DNA from: Magnetospirillum sp902729445
Lineage (GTDB): Bacteria; Pseudomonadota; Alphaproteobacteria; Rhodospirillales; Magnetospirillaceae
Assembly: GCF_902729445.1 (NCBI RefSeq)
Contig: NZ_CACVCE010000007.1
Location: 1-64,000, forward strand
Direction: 5' to 3'
DNA length: 64,000 bases
Made by a program: the position numbers and the translations under genes. Of this stretch, positions 28,011 to 36,640 are shown piece after piece. The stretch's first letter is position 1. Every line of letters begins with the position of its first letter. The notes beneath the pieces are model-generated. The model saw nothing but the letters and a program-made list of their open reading frames with translations. It was not told where the DNA came from and made no database searches.

Positions 28011-28721
28011 TTACCCCAAATCGTCTTCGGCGCAGAACTCGCGCAGGCGATCGACATCGGCGATCACCACCACGTTGTCGGCCTTGGAATTGACGCCCAC
28101 CTTGGCCAGCTTCGAAAGCGCCCGGGACAGGCTTTCCGGCTTCATGCCCAGTTCGTCGGCCACCAGCTTCTTGTCATAGGGGAAGCGGACCGTGGCAGCC
28201 CCCTCGTCCGCCGTCACCATCGACAGCAGAAAACTGCCCAATCGTTGGGCGGTGGTCTTCAGCTTCAGTTCGGCGATCTGGCGGACCAGCATGCGCAGCC
28301 GGAACGACATGGTCGACAGCATGTGGGTGATGATGTCGATCCTGGGCTCCAGCTTGGCCCGGAACGACGCCGCCGGAATGGCCAGCAAGGTCGCCTGCGA
28401 CAGCACCCGGGCGGTCATCAGGAAGCGACCTTCCCCGAACAGGGCGGCGTCGCCGATGACGGTGCCCTTGCGGGCCACCTCGATGACGCTGCGCCGGCCG
28501 TCCACCTCGGTCGACAATTCGACATGGCCGTCCAGGATGACATAGACGTCGATCACCGCGTCGCCTTCACCATAAAGGTGATGTTCATGACCGAACGTCA
28601 CCACCCGCGCGCCCTCGGTCAGGCTGCGGATGTCGGCCTCTTTCAGGCCCGAGAACATCGGCGTGAACTGCAGTTGGAACAGAACGTCCTTGCCGAACGT
28701 CTGGGACTCACCGTCCGTCAT
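28011..28721 (-). CDS. Crp/Fnr family regulator (copy 1 of a tandem pair)
   Basis: 236 residues from ATG 28721 (MTDGESQTFG), preceded by AGGGA. The beta roll has LYGEGDAVIDVYVILDGHVE and IGDAALFGEGRFLMTARV, and the HTH has MKPESLSRALSKLAKVGV, near identical in layout to the downstream copy (ESLSRAL then KVGV). Again there is no Cys cluster. The pair probably arose by duplication and may bind the same or related sites. It is divergent from murI with about 136 bp between starts. Confidence 0.87.
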   Translation of the reverse strand: MTDGESQTFGKDVLFQLQFTPMFSGLKEADIRSLTEGARVVTFGHEHHLYGEGDAVIDVYVILDGHVELSTEVDGRRSVIEVARKGTVIGDAALFGEGRFLMTARVLSQATLLAIPAASFRAKLEPRIDIITHMLSTMSFRLRMLVRQIAELKLKTTAQRLGSFLLSMVTADEGAATVRFPYDKKLVADELGMKPESLSRALSKLAKVGVNSKADNVVVIADVDRLREFCAEDDLG

Positions 28722-28857
28722 CGGTCCCTCGTCTTCTCCCTGAGCCAGACGGTAGACGAGTTGCGGGCTTGCGCCAACCCCATTCACGTGAGCCCTTGCA
28801 TTGAGGCCGCTTTTGCCGATGATGCCGGCCAAAGGCAGACTGGCGACAGGAAGGATC

Positions 28858-29694
28858 ATGAGCCCGCACCGCGATTTGCCGATCGGCGTTTTCGATTCCG
28901 GGGTCGGCGGCCTGACCGTGCTGAAGGCGCTGCGCGAGCGGTTGCCGGCGGAAAGCCTGGTCTATCTGGGCGACACCGCGCGCCTGCCCTATGGCACCAA
29001 AAGTGCCGCCGCCGTCAGCCATTACGCCCTGCAGGCGGCCCAGGCTTTGGTGTCGATGGGCATCAAGGCGCTGGTGGTGGCCGACAACACCTCGTCGGCC
29101 CACGCGCTCGAGGCGCTGCGCGCCAGATATCCCGGGCTGCCGGTGATGGGCGTGGTCGAACCGGGTGCCGCCGCCGCCGGTGTCGCCAGCGCCGCTGGGC
29201 GCATCGTGGTGATCGCCACCGAAAGCACGGTGCAGGCCGGCACCTATCCGCGCGCCATCCACAACACCCGGCCGGGGGCACGGGTGACCTCGAAGGCCTG
29301 TCCGCTGTTCGTTTCGATGGTCGAGGAAGGCATGACCGACGGACCGATCGCCGAACAGATGGCCCGGCATTACCTGGACCCGCTGTTCGCCGAAGCCGGC
29401 GACGGCGAAGCCGGCGACTGCCTGCTGTTGGGCTGCACCCACTTTCCCGCCCTGGTGCCGCTGCTGCGCCGGGTAGTCGGCCCCAACGTCGCCATCATCG
29501 ATTCGGCCACCACCACGGCGCGCGCGGTCGAGGACCTGCTGGACAATCGCGGCCTGGCCACCACCCGCACGCCCGAGCAGGCGCGCGTGCGCTATCTCGC
29601 CACCGACGCCCCCGAGCGCTTCGCCCGGGTCGCCGGCATCTTCGTGCCATGGGCCATCGCCGCCGCCACCGTCGAGATGGTCGAACTGGGTTAA
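28858..29694 (+). CDS. murI: Glutamate racemase-like protein lacking the first catalytic Cys
   Basis: 278 residues, normal length. MurI interconverts L- and D-glutamate for peptidoglycan. Family motifs are IGVFDSGVGGLTVLKALR (residues 10-27), RLPYGTKS, VVADNTSSAHALEALR and LLLGCTHFPALVPLL. In standard MurI the third motif is ACNT, with Cys as one of two acid/base catalysts; here it is ADNT (codon GAC). The second Cys (GCTHFP) is kept. So either activity is altered or the gene acts as a related racemase/decarboxylase-type enzyme. ATG 28858 is preceded by GGAAGGATC. Confidence 0.85.
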   Translation: MSPHRDLPIGVFDSGVGGLTVLKALRERLPAESLVYLGDTARLPYGTKSAAAVSHYALQAAQALVSMGIKALVVADNTSSAHALEALRARYPGLPVMGVVEPGAAAAGVASAAGRIVVIATESTVQAGTYPRAIHNTRPGARVTSKACPLFVSMVEEGMTDGPIAEQMARHYLDPLFAEAGDGEAGDCLLLGCTHFPALVPLLRRVVGPNVAIIDSATTTARAVEDLLDNRGLATTRTPEQARVRYLATDAPERFARVAGIFVPWAIAAATVEMVELG

Positions 29695-29777
29695 GGTTTA
29701 GCCGGCGGGCGCCCTGCCCACGAAGTTTGCACCGCGAAATTCGTGGGTGAGCACGCCGCCCATTTATTGAATCGTGT

Positions 29778-29821
29778 CGTGATTTCGATGTCCGCATGGT
29801 GATGCGAACTTCGAAATCACG
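29778..29821. repeat. 20-bp-stem hairpin between murI and the DUF683 gene
   Basis: CGTGATTTCGATGTCCGCAT pairs with the reverse complement at 29802-29821 at 18 of 20 positions, loop GGTG. It overlaps the last codon and stop of the convergent DUF683 gene. No T-run follows on either strand, so it is not a typical intrinsic terminator. A smaller hairpin with CCCACGAA/TTCGTGGG arms lies near 29717-29747. Confidence 0.55.
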
Positions 29822-30014
29822 GCACCAGGGACTTCAGGGTCTTACGGGCCTCGTCCAGGCGGGCGTGCAGGTCGAAGCACTTCTTCGCCACCTCGGGGAT
29901 CGCCTGCCAGTTGGTTGGCAATTCCTCGGACAGATCGTGCAGATCCATCTTGGCCTGAACGGCCTGGGTCGACAGCTTCTTGATTTCGGCCTTCAAGGTC
30001 TCGATGTCGCTCAT
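29817..30014 (-). CDS. DUF683/Rop-like small protein (CCE_0567 family)
   Basis: 65 residues starting MSDIETLKAEIKKLSTQ. Two helices with TQAVQAKMDLHDLSEELPT and NWQAIPEVAKK match DUF683 (Rop-like, CCE_0567) proteins, which bind metal or assist nitrogenase cofactor assembly and almost always sit beside nifX/nifE/nifN. Here no nif gene is within 30 kb on either side. The start is ATG 30014, after GGGGGAACC; the reading frame stays open for another 450 bases upstream but that part shows no coding character. Confidence 0.75.
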   Translation of the reverse strand: MSDIETLKAEIKKLSTQAVQAKMDLHDLSEELPTNWQAIPEVAKKCFDLHARLDEARKTLKSLVP

Positions 30015-30423
30015 GGTTCCCCCATGCGGAGCTTCGGCGGAAGCGCGGACATCATAGCCAGCCGCACAGCCTTTAGGCAAATGCGCGATCTGCCTGGAAA
30101 CCATGCAAAAAAGGCGGGAGGGGTGGCCGCCGTTCGCCAGTGGGGGGGGGAGGGGTGCGAACGGCGGCCGGTATCGGCGGAGCGTCGTCGGGGGGGGATG
30201 ATGACGAACCGCCAAGGATGACCCGATTTCCGATCCGGCGCGCATGGGGTGTGGGGAATGAGCGCCAGACCTTTTCAACGATCCGATCCTAGCGCATCCT
30301 CCACCCTGTGCATATTGACCGGACGGGTACTTTTCCCCGTTCGAATGAAGCACCCCGCCCTTCGCCCAATACTTTTGGAGTAGGCACTTCTGCGACCGGC
30401 TCCGCATGGCCAGGCCAGAAACG
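30015..30423. other. Non-coding stretch between DUF683 gene and tRNA-Pro terminator
   Basis: About 410 bp without a supported gene. It contains GGGGGGGGG-type G runs near 30138-30155 and 30192-30198. No coding frame with family resemblance is seen. The promoter of the DUF683 gene should lie near 30030-30110. Confidence 0.6.
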
Positions 30424-30460
30424 AAAATCCCAACCAACCCGAAGGGTTGATTGGGATTTT
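30424..30460 (-). terminator. Rho-independent terminator of tRNA-Pro
   Basis: AAAATCCCAA and TTGGGATTTT form a long stem that continues inward (CCAACCC/GGGTTGA) around a small loop. It lies 13 bases beyond the tRNA 3' end on the minus strand. Confidence 0.75.
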
Positions 30461-30473
30461 GGGTATCCAAGAA

Positions 30474-30550
30474 TGGTCGGAGTGAGAGGATTCGAACCTC
30501 CGGCCCCTGCCTCCCGAAGACAGTGCTCTACCAGGCTGAGCTACACTCCG
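30474..30550 (-). tRNA. tRNA-Pro (CGG)
   Basis: 77 nt including an encoded CCA. The acceptor stem is CGGAGTG/CACTCCG with discriminator A. The D arm has GTAGCTCAGCCTGGTAGAGC; the anticodon loop TTCGGGA gives anticodon CGG, reading CCG; the T arm has GGTTCGAATCC. Folding is canonical. The gene is followed by a terminator. Confidence 0.95.
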
Positions 30551-30663
30551 TCCGCCTTGGAGGCGTCCTTATAGCGCCAACCGTTCGCCCCTGCAAAGGG
30601 AATTTACGCCCCCCGTGAAACAAGATTTTTCTGGCATCCGGTGGCTGCCGGGCCGCTGCAATC

Positions 30664-30948
30664 TCAGGCCGTCGGCCGTTGATGGAAGCCATGGCCGGGA
30701 TGTTCCGACCACGGCTCGGCCAGCACGCGCGAAACCGATGCCGAGGGCGGGCCAGCCCGGCAGGCCTGGATCATGCGATCGACGCGATCGGCCGGGCCGT
30801 GGAAGATCGCCTCGACACGGCCGTCCGACAGATTGCGCACCCAACCGTCCAGTCCATGGGCGTTGGCTTCCTGGACCGTCCAGCCGCGATACCACACGCC
30901 CTGCACCCGGCCTTCGACCACCACCCGGACCGTCTTGGTCTCCTCCAT
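30664..30948 (-). CDS. acyP: Acylphosphatase
   Basis: 94 residues, standard length. Acylphosphatase hydrolyses carboxyl-phosphate bonds such as in carbamoyl phosphate. Catalytic Arg lies in the phosphate loop GRVQGVWYRGW and catalytic Asn in GWVRNLSDGRVEA. The C-terminal tail is a little longer than usual (HPGHGFHQRPTA). It lies upstream of tRNA-Pro and 52 bp downstream of rodA on the same strand. Confidence 0.92.
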   Translation of the reverse strand: MEETKTVRVVVEGRVQGVWYRGWTVQEANAHGLDGWVRNLSDGRVEAIFHGPADRVDRMIQACRAGPPSASVSRVLAEPWSEHPGHGFHQRPTA

Positions 30949-31000
30949 TCGTCCTTCTCCGAAAATCCGCGCGTGCGCACAGTATAGCCTGTCCCGGCCC

Positions 31001-32164
31001 CTAATCGTCCAGAGCGCCGCGCCGTCCGATCGGGGTGTCTCGATGGATATAGGCGCTCATCACCAGGCCCCAGCCGAACAGCAGGGACAGCATGGCGGTG
31101 CCGCCATAGCTGATCAGCGGCAGCGGCACGCCGACCACCGGAACCAGCCCCATCACCATGGCGGTGTTGATGAAGACGTACAGGAAGAAGGTGGTGGTGA
31201 TGCCCAGCGCCACCAGACGCCCGAACTGGCTGCGGCAGCGAAGCGCGATGGCATAGCCGTAGGCGATCAGCAGCCCATAAAGGAACAACAGGACCAAGCC
31301 GCCGATCAGCCCCCATTCCTCGGCGAACATGGTGAAGATGAAGTCGGTCTGCTTTTCCGGCAGGAAGTTGAGCTTGCTTTGGGTGCCGCTCATATAGCCC
31401 TTGCCGAACACGCCTCCCGAGCCCAGCGCGATCTTCGACTGGGTGATGTGGTAGCCGGCGCCCAGCGGGTCCTGTTCGGGGTTCATGAAGATGATCACCC
31501 GCTTCTTCTGGTACTCGCGCAGGAACTGCCAGGCGACCGGGATGCTGCCCAGGCCGCCGGCCAGGACCAGCCCGAACTTCCACATCCTGACCCCGGCCAT
31601 GAAGAAGATGGCGCCCGAACTCATCAACAGCATCATCGCCGTTCCCAGGTCGGGCTGCTTCAGCACCAGGGCGATCGGCGCGAATACCAAGAGCAGCGGA
31701 ATGATCAGGAAGGTCGGCCGGCCGATATCTTGCATCGCCGCGCCGTGAAAATAGCGGGCCAGCGTCAGGATCAAGGCGATCTTCGTCAGTTCCGACGGCT
31801 GCAGCTGGATGAAGCCCAGGTCGATCCAGCGCTGCGCCCCCATGCCGATGGTGCCCTTGATCTCGACCGCCACCAGCAAGACCAGCGACACCGCATAGAA
31901 GACATAGGCGTGGCGGATCCACACCCGGATGTCGATCACCGCCACGCCCACCATCAGGCCGATGCCCATGGCGAAGCGGATCATCTGCTTGACCGCCCAC
32001 GGCTCCAGCGAGCCGCCCGCCGCCGAGTAAAGGGTCAGGAAGCCCACCGAGGAAATGGTGGTCAACAACGAGATCAGGGTCCAGTTGATGTGCCACAGCT
32101 TCTCGCGCCACGACAATTCGGCGCGGTTGAGCTGCAACGACAATCTTGGTGCCGGCCGCATCAT
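31001..32164 (-). CDS. rodA: Rod-shape-determining glycosyltransferase RodA
   Basis: 387 residues with about ten membrane segments. RodA polymerises lipid II into glycan strands with PBP2 during elongation. SEDS signatures are IDLGFIQLQPSELTKIAL, KQPDLGTAMML and GTQSKLNFLPEKQTDFIF with the catalytic Asp in PEKQTD, ending with LPLISYGGTAML. Its start overlaps the PBP2 stop by four bases, typical of the mrdA-rodA pair. Confidence 0.95.
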   Translation of the reverse strand: MMRPAPRLSLQLNRAELSWREKLWHINWTLISLLTTISSVGFLTLYSAAGGSLEPWAVKQMIRFAMGIGLMVGVAVIDIRVWIRHAYVFYAVSLVLLVAVEIKGTIGMGAQRWIDLGFIQLQPSELTKIALILTLARYFHGAAMQDIGRPTFLIIPLLLVFAPIALVLKQPDLGTAMMLLMSSGAIFFMAGVRMWKFGLVLAGGLGSIPVAWQFLREYQKKRVIIFMNPEQDPLGAGYHITQSKIALGSGGVFGKGYMSGTQSKLNFLPEKQTDFIFTMFAEEWGLIGGLVLLFLYGLLIAYGYAIALRCRSQFGRLVALGITTTFFLYVFINTAMVMGLVPVVGVPLPLISYGGTAMLSLLFGWGLVMSAYIHRDTPIGRRGALDD

Positions 32165-34023
32165 CCGGCACCGCCTTGCGTCGGGGCCGCGGCACGCGCC
32201 CGTTCACGCTTTTGCACTTCGATCATGATGTCGCGCGCGATCGGCGCGGCCACCGCCGAACCGCCGCCGCCATGTTCGACCACCACGGCGATGGCATAAC
32301 GCGGCTTCTCTTCCGGGGCGTAGGCGACGAACAGGGCGTGGTCGCGCTCCTTCCACGGCAATTCCTCGTTCTTCTTCACGCCCTGCTCACGTTCGCGCAA
32401 GGTGATGCGGCGGACCTGGGCCGTTCCGGTCTTGCCCGACAGCCACATGCCGTCCTGCTCGATGCGGGCGCGGAACGCGGTGCCGCCCGGTTCGTTGGAC
32501 ACGGCGAACATGCCCTTCCTGACCAGGGCCAGATTCTTCTGCGACACGCCGCAACTGGGCCAGGCCGGCTCGGGCCGGGCCGAGGCGCTTTTCTCGACGA
32601 TCAGGTCGCGGGCGACATGGGGAACCACCTGGAAACCGCCATTGGCCAGCCGCGCGGTCATCACCGCCAATTGCAGCGGGGTGGTCAGGCAATAACCCTG
32701 GCCGATGCCGTTGATCAAGGTCTCGCCGGGGTGCCACGGCTGCTTCAGCGACTTGCGCTTCCAGGCGCGGTTGGGCACCAGGCCCGGCCGCTCGTTGGGC
32801 AGATCGACGCCGGTGGGCGTGCCCAGGCCGAAGCGATTGGCCACCTCGGCGATCTTGTCGATGCCGACGCGGCGGGCGATTTCATAGAAATAGACGTCGC
32901 ACGAGCCCTTGATGGCATTGTGCAGATCGACCGAGCCGTGGCCGCCCTTCTTCCAGCAATGGAACTTGATCGGCCCCAGTTCCATGTGGCCCTTGCACAA
33001 GACGGTCTGGTCTGGGGTAATGACGCCGGCCTCCAGCGCCGCCAGGGCGACCACCAGCTTGAAGGTCGAGCCGGGCGCGAAGGTGCCGGAAATCGCCTTG
33101 TTCTGCAGAGGCGAGCGCGGATTGGTCGACAATTCCTTCCACTCGTCGTGGGTCAGGCCGCGATTGAAGGCGTTGGGGTCGAAGGACGGCGTCGAGGCCA
33201 TCACCAGCAGGTCGCCGGTATGGATGTCCATCACCACCACCGAGGCGGATTCCTCGCCCAGGCGCTGGGCGGCGTATTCCTGCAGGCGGATGTCCAGGGT
33301 CAGGGCCAGGTCGACGCCGGGCTCGCCTTCCTTGCGCTCAAGCTCGTTGATGACGCGGCCGACGGCGTTGACCTCGACCGAGCTGGCTCCGGCCTGCCCG
33401 CGCATGGCCAGGTCGTAGATGCGCTCGACCCCGGCCTTGCCGATCCTGAAGCCGGGCAGTTCCTCGAGCGGGTCGCCGGTCATGTCGGCCTCGGACACCG
33501 CGGCGACATAGCCCAGGATGTGGGCGCCCAGGCTTTCCAGCGGATAGAACCGGCTTTGGCCGACTTCGATCAACACGCCGGGCAGATCGGGGGCGTTGAC
33601 CTCGATTCGGGCGACTTCCTCCCACGACAGGTTCTCGCGCACGGTGATCGGCACGAAGGAACGGCGCCGCTTGGCTTCCTTGTGGATGCGGGCGCGGTCG
33701 TGGTCGGTCAGCGTGATGATCTGCGACAGGGCGTCCAGGGTATAGTCCAGCGACGGCGCCTGCTCGGCGATGACGCGGACCTGATAATTGTGCTGGTTGA
33801 CCGCCATGGCCACGCCGTTGCGGTCAAGGATCAGCCCGCGCGGCGGCGCCAGCAGACGCATCGAGATGCGGTTGTCGCGCGCCGCCATCTCGTATTTGTC
33901 GGCCTCGATCACCTGCAGGTAATACATCCGCGCCACGAGGGCGCCGAACAACGCGGTCTTGCCGCCCGCCAGCATGGCGGCACGGCGGGTGAACATCTTC
34001 GAGCGATCGCTGTCGTGATACAT
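32161..34023 (-). CDS. mrdA: Penicillin-binding protein 2
   Basis: 620 residues: a membrane anchor around residues 20-38 (ALFGALVARMYYLQVIE), an N-terminal pedestal (RLLAPPRGLILDRNG), and a transpeptidase domain with STFK (APGSTFKLVVALAAL), SCD (KGSCDVYFYE) and KTGTAQ. It cross-links peptidoglycan during lateral growth as partner of RodA. ATG 34023 is chosen because MYHDSDRSKMFTRRA precedes the anchor. It lies 8 bp after mreD and overlaps rodA. Confidence 0.95.
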   Translation of the reverse strand: MYHDSDRSKMFTRRAAMLAGGKTALFGALVARMYYLQVIEADKYEMAARDNRISMRLLAPPRGLILDRNGVAMAVNQHNYQVRVIAEQAPSLDYTLDALSQIITLTDHDRARIHKEAKRRRSFVPITVRENLSWEEVARIEVNAPDLPGVLIEVGQSRFYPLESLGAHILGYVAAVSEADMTGDPLEELPGFRIGKAGVERIYDLAMRGQAGASSVEVNAVGRVINELERKEGEPGVDLALTLDIRLQEYAAQRLGEESASVVVMDIHTGDLLVMASTPSFDPNAFNRGLTHDEWKELSTNPRSPLQNKAISGTFAPGSTFKLVVALAALEAGVITPDQTVLCKGHMELGPIKFHCWKKGGHGSVDLHNAIKGSCDVYFYEIARRVGIDKIAEVANRFGLGTPTGVDLPNERPGLVPNRAWKRKSLKQPWHPGETLINGIGQGYCLTTPLQLAVMTARLANGGFQVVPHVARDLIVEKSASARPEPAWPSCGVSQKNLALVRKGMFAVSNEPGGTAFRARIEQDGMWLSGKTGTAQVRRITLREREQGVKKNEELPWKERDHALFVAYAPEEKPRYAIAVVVEHGGGGSAVAAPIARDIMIEVQKRERARAAAPTQGGAG

Positions 34024-34031
34024 CGCGCCGC

Positions 34032-34547
34032 TCAGGCCTCTTTCAGGAAGGCCATCTGGGTCCGGGCCAGCACCCGGGTCAGCAGCGGGAACAGGCCAAG
34101 CGTCAGGAAATACTGGAAGAAGGCCGGACCGGGATCGATCAACCGCCCGCTCAGGATCGAGGTCATCAGCCAAGACAGCGCCGACGCCCCGCCGGCCAGC
34201 AGGCTGAACGCCCACCACGCCACCATGAAGGACTTGCCCAGGAAGAACTTGCGCTGCGACGCCGACACGCCTTGCACCAGCACCATCACCAGGGCGTTCA
34301 CCCCGAACGGCGTGCCGGCGATGATGTCATGCAGCAGGCCGATCAGGAAGGCGGCCCAGGCCGGCAACAAATCGGGCCGATAGATCGCCCAGTAATAGAC
34401 CCCTATCATCGGCAGCATCGGGGTGATGCCGGCCAGCCCGGGGATATGGGTGGGGATGGCGGTCAGGAACAACAGGAACAGCGTGACGCCGGTCGGCACG
34501 ATGTGCCGGACCCAGCCGTCCATCTGAACCCACAGCGATGGCTTCAC
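34032..34547 (-). CDS. mreD: Rod-shape-determining protein MreD
   Basis: 171 residues, usual length, with five membrane segments. It starts at GTG 34547, which has GGAG seven bases upstream; no ATG precedes the first membrane segment except an internal Met. Family-like segments are VYYWAIYRPDLLPAW and FLIGLLHDIIAGTPFGVNAL. It sits between mreC (22 bp) and mrdA (8 bp). Confidence 0.92.
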   Translation of the reverse strand: MKPSLWVQMDGWVRHIVPTGVTLFLLFLTAIPTHIPGLAGITPMLPMIGVYYWAIYRPDLLPAWAAFLIGLLHDIIAGTPFGVNALVMVLVQGVSASQRKFFLGKSFMVAWWAFSLLAGGASALSWLMTSILSGRLIDPGPAFFQYFLTLGLFPLLTRVLARTQMAFLKEA

Positions 34548-34569
34548 GTGAAGGCTCCGCGCGAGGCCA

Positions 34570-35457
34570 TTAATTGTCGCCTCCGCGACGGCGCTTTTCC
34601 GGCATCGGCGGGCGCTCGAACGGCAAGACGCCGCCCAGGCCGTAATCGACGATGGCGACGAATTCCAACTCGTGCCGGCGCACGAAGGGCTGCACGCGGG
34701 CGATGCCGTCATGGGTCGAGGCGACCACTCCGATCGGCAGACCCGGCGGGAAGGCGGCGCCCGATGCCGAGGTCACCACCCGGTCGCCCACCGATACCGA
34801 GGCGGAACCGGCGATATAGCTGAGCTTCGGCCGGTCCTTGTTGTCGCCGGCCAGGATGGCGCGGGTGCGAGACGCCTCGACGACCACCGGAATCTTGGCA
34901 TTGAGGTCGGTCAGCAGCAGCAGGCGGCTGGAGCGTTCGCCGACCTCGGCGATGTGGCCGACCAGCACCTCGCCCGACAGGACCGCCTGGCCCTTGCGCA
35001 CGCCGTCGCGGGCGCCCGCGCCCAGCAGCATCGAATGGCCATAGGCCGAACCCAGATCGCCGATGACCCGCGCGGTGATGAAGGCCGGATCGGGGCCGGG
35101 CACCACGTTCAGCTGTTCATGCAGGACGGAATTGTCGGCATCCAGGCGGCGCGCCACCATCTGCCAATGCAAAAGCCGCTGGTTTTCCAGCTTCAGACGG
35201 GCGTTCTCGGCCCGCAACGAGGCCAGTTCGCGCACGCTTTCGGTGAATTCGTTGATGGTGGCGGCAGGCCGGCTGATGGCGTCCAGAATCGGCGCCACCG
35301 CATCGGCCACCAGGCTGCGGGTACGCTCGACCAGCACGATGTCGGCCTTGCCCAGGATCATCAGGGCAACGGCGGCGACGATCAGCGACACGAACGCGAA
35401 GCGCTGGGCCAAAAGCCGCAAGGTCGCCAGGCGTCCGACCGCACCGGACTGCTTCAC
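34570..35457 (-). CDS. mreC: Rod-shape-determining protein MreC
   Basis: 295 residues: a short cytoplasmic stretch, one membrane helix (FVSLIVAAVALMIL, about residues 24-37), a coiled coil (about 68-105, RELASLRAENARLKLENQRL) and two beta domains. DGVRKGQAVLSGEVLVGHI and VSVGDRVVTSASGAAFPPG are typical MreC motifs. It bridges MreB/MreD to the periplasmic PBPs. It lies 90 bp after mreB. Confidence 0.94.
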   Translation of the reverse strand: MKQSGAVGRLATLRLLAQRFAFVSLIVAAVALMILGKADIVLVERTRSLVADAVAPILDAISRPAATINEFTESVRELASLRAENARLKLENQRLLHWQMVARRLDADNSVLHEQLNVVPGPDPAFITARVIGDLGSAYGHSMLLGAGARDGVRKGQAVLSGEVLVGHIAEVGERSSRLLLLTDLNAKIPVVVEASRTRAILAGDNKDRPKLSYIAGSASVSVGDRVVTSASGAAFPPGLPIGVVASTHDGIARVQPFVRRHELEFVAIVDYGLGGVLPFERPPMPEKRRRGGDN

Positions 35458-35547
35458 GCGGATCCCCTTTGAACGAGCACGTTCCGCCTCTCCCCATGGT
35501 GTGGCGGCTGAATCTGCGTCAACCTACACCATGTGGGGCACGAAAAA

Positions 35548-36588
<1,041 letters not shown>

Positions 36589-36640
36589 GGCTTCTCACCT
36601 TCAATGTCCGTCACGTCGGTCAAGATGTGCGCGTCTTATA

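Noticed and set aside
30424..30460. Initially considered a riboswitch-like fold upstream of acyP
   Set aside because: It lies downstream of tRNA-Pro on the minus strand and is a plain long-stem terminator.
29817..30470. Upstream extension of the DUF683 gene to 217 codons
   Set aside because: The extra part crosses the tRNA terminator region and G runs, and does not resemble the family, which starts at MSDIE.
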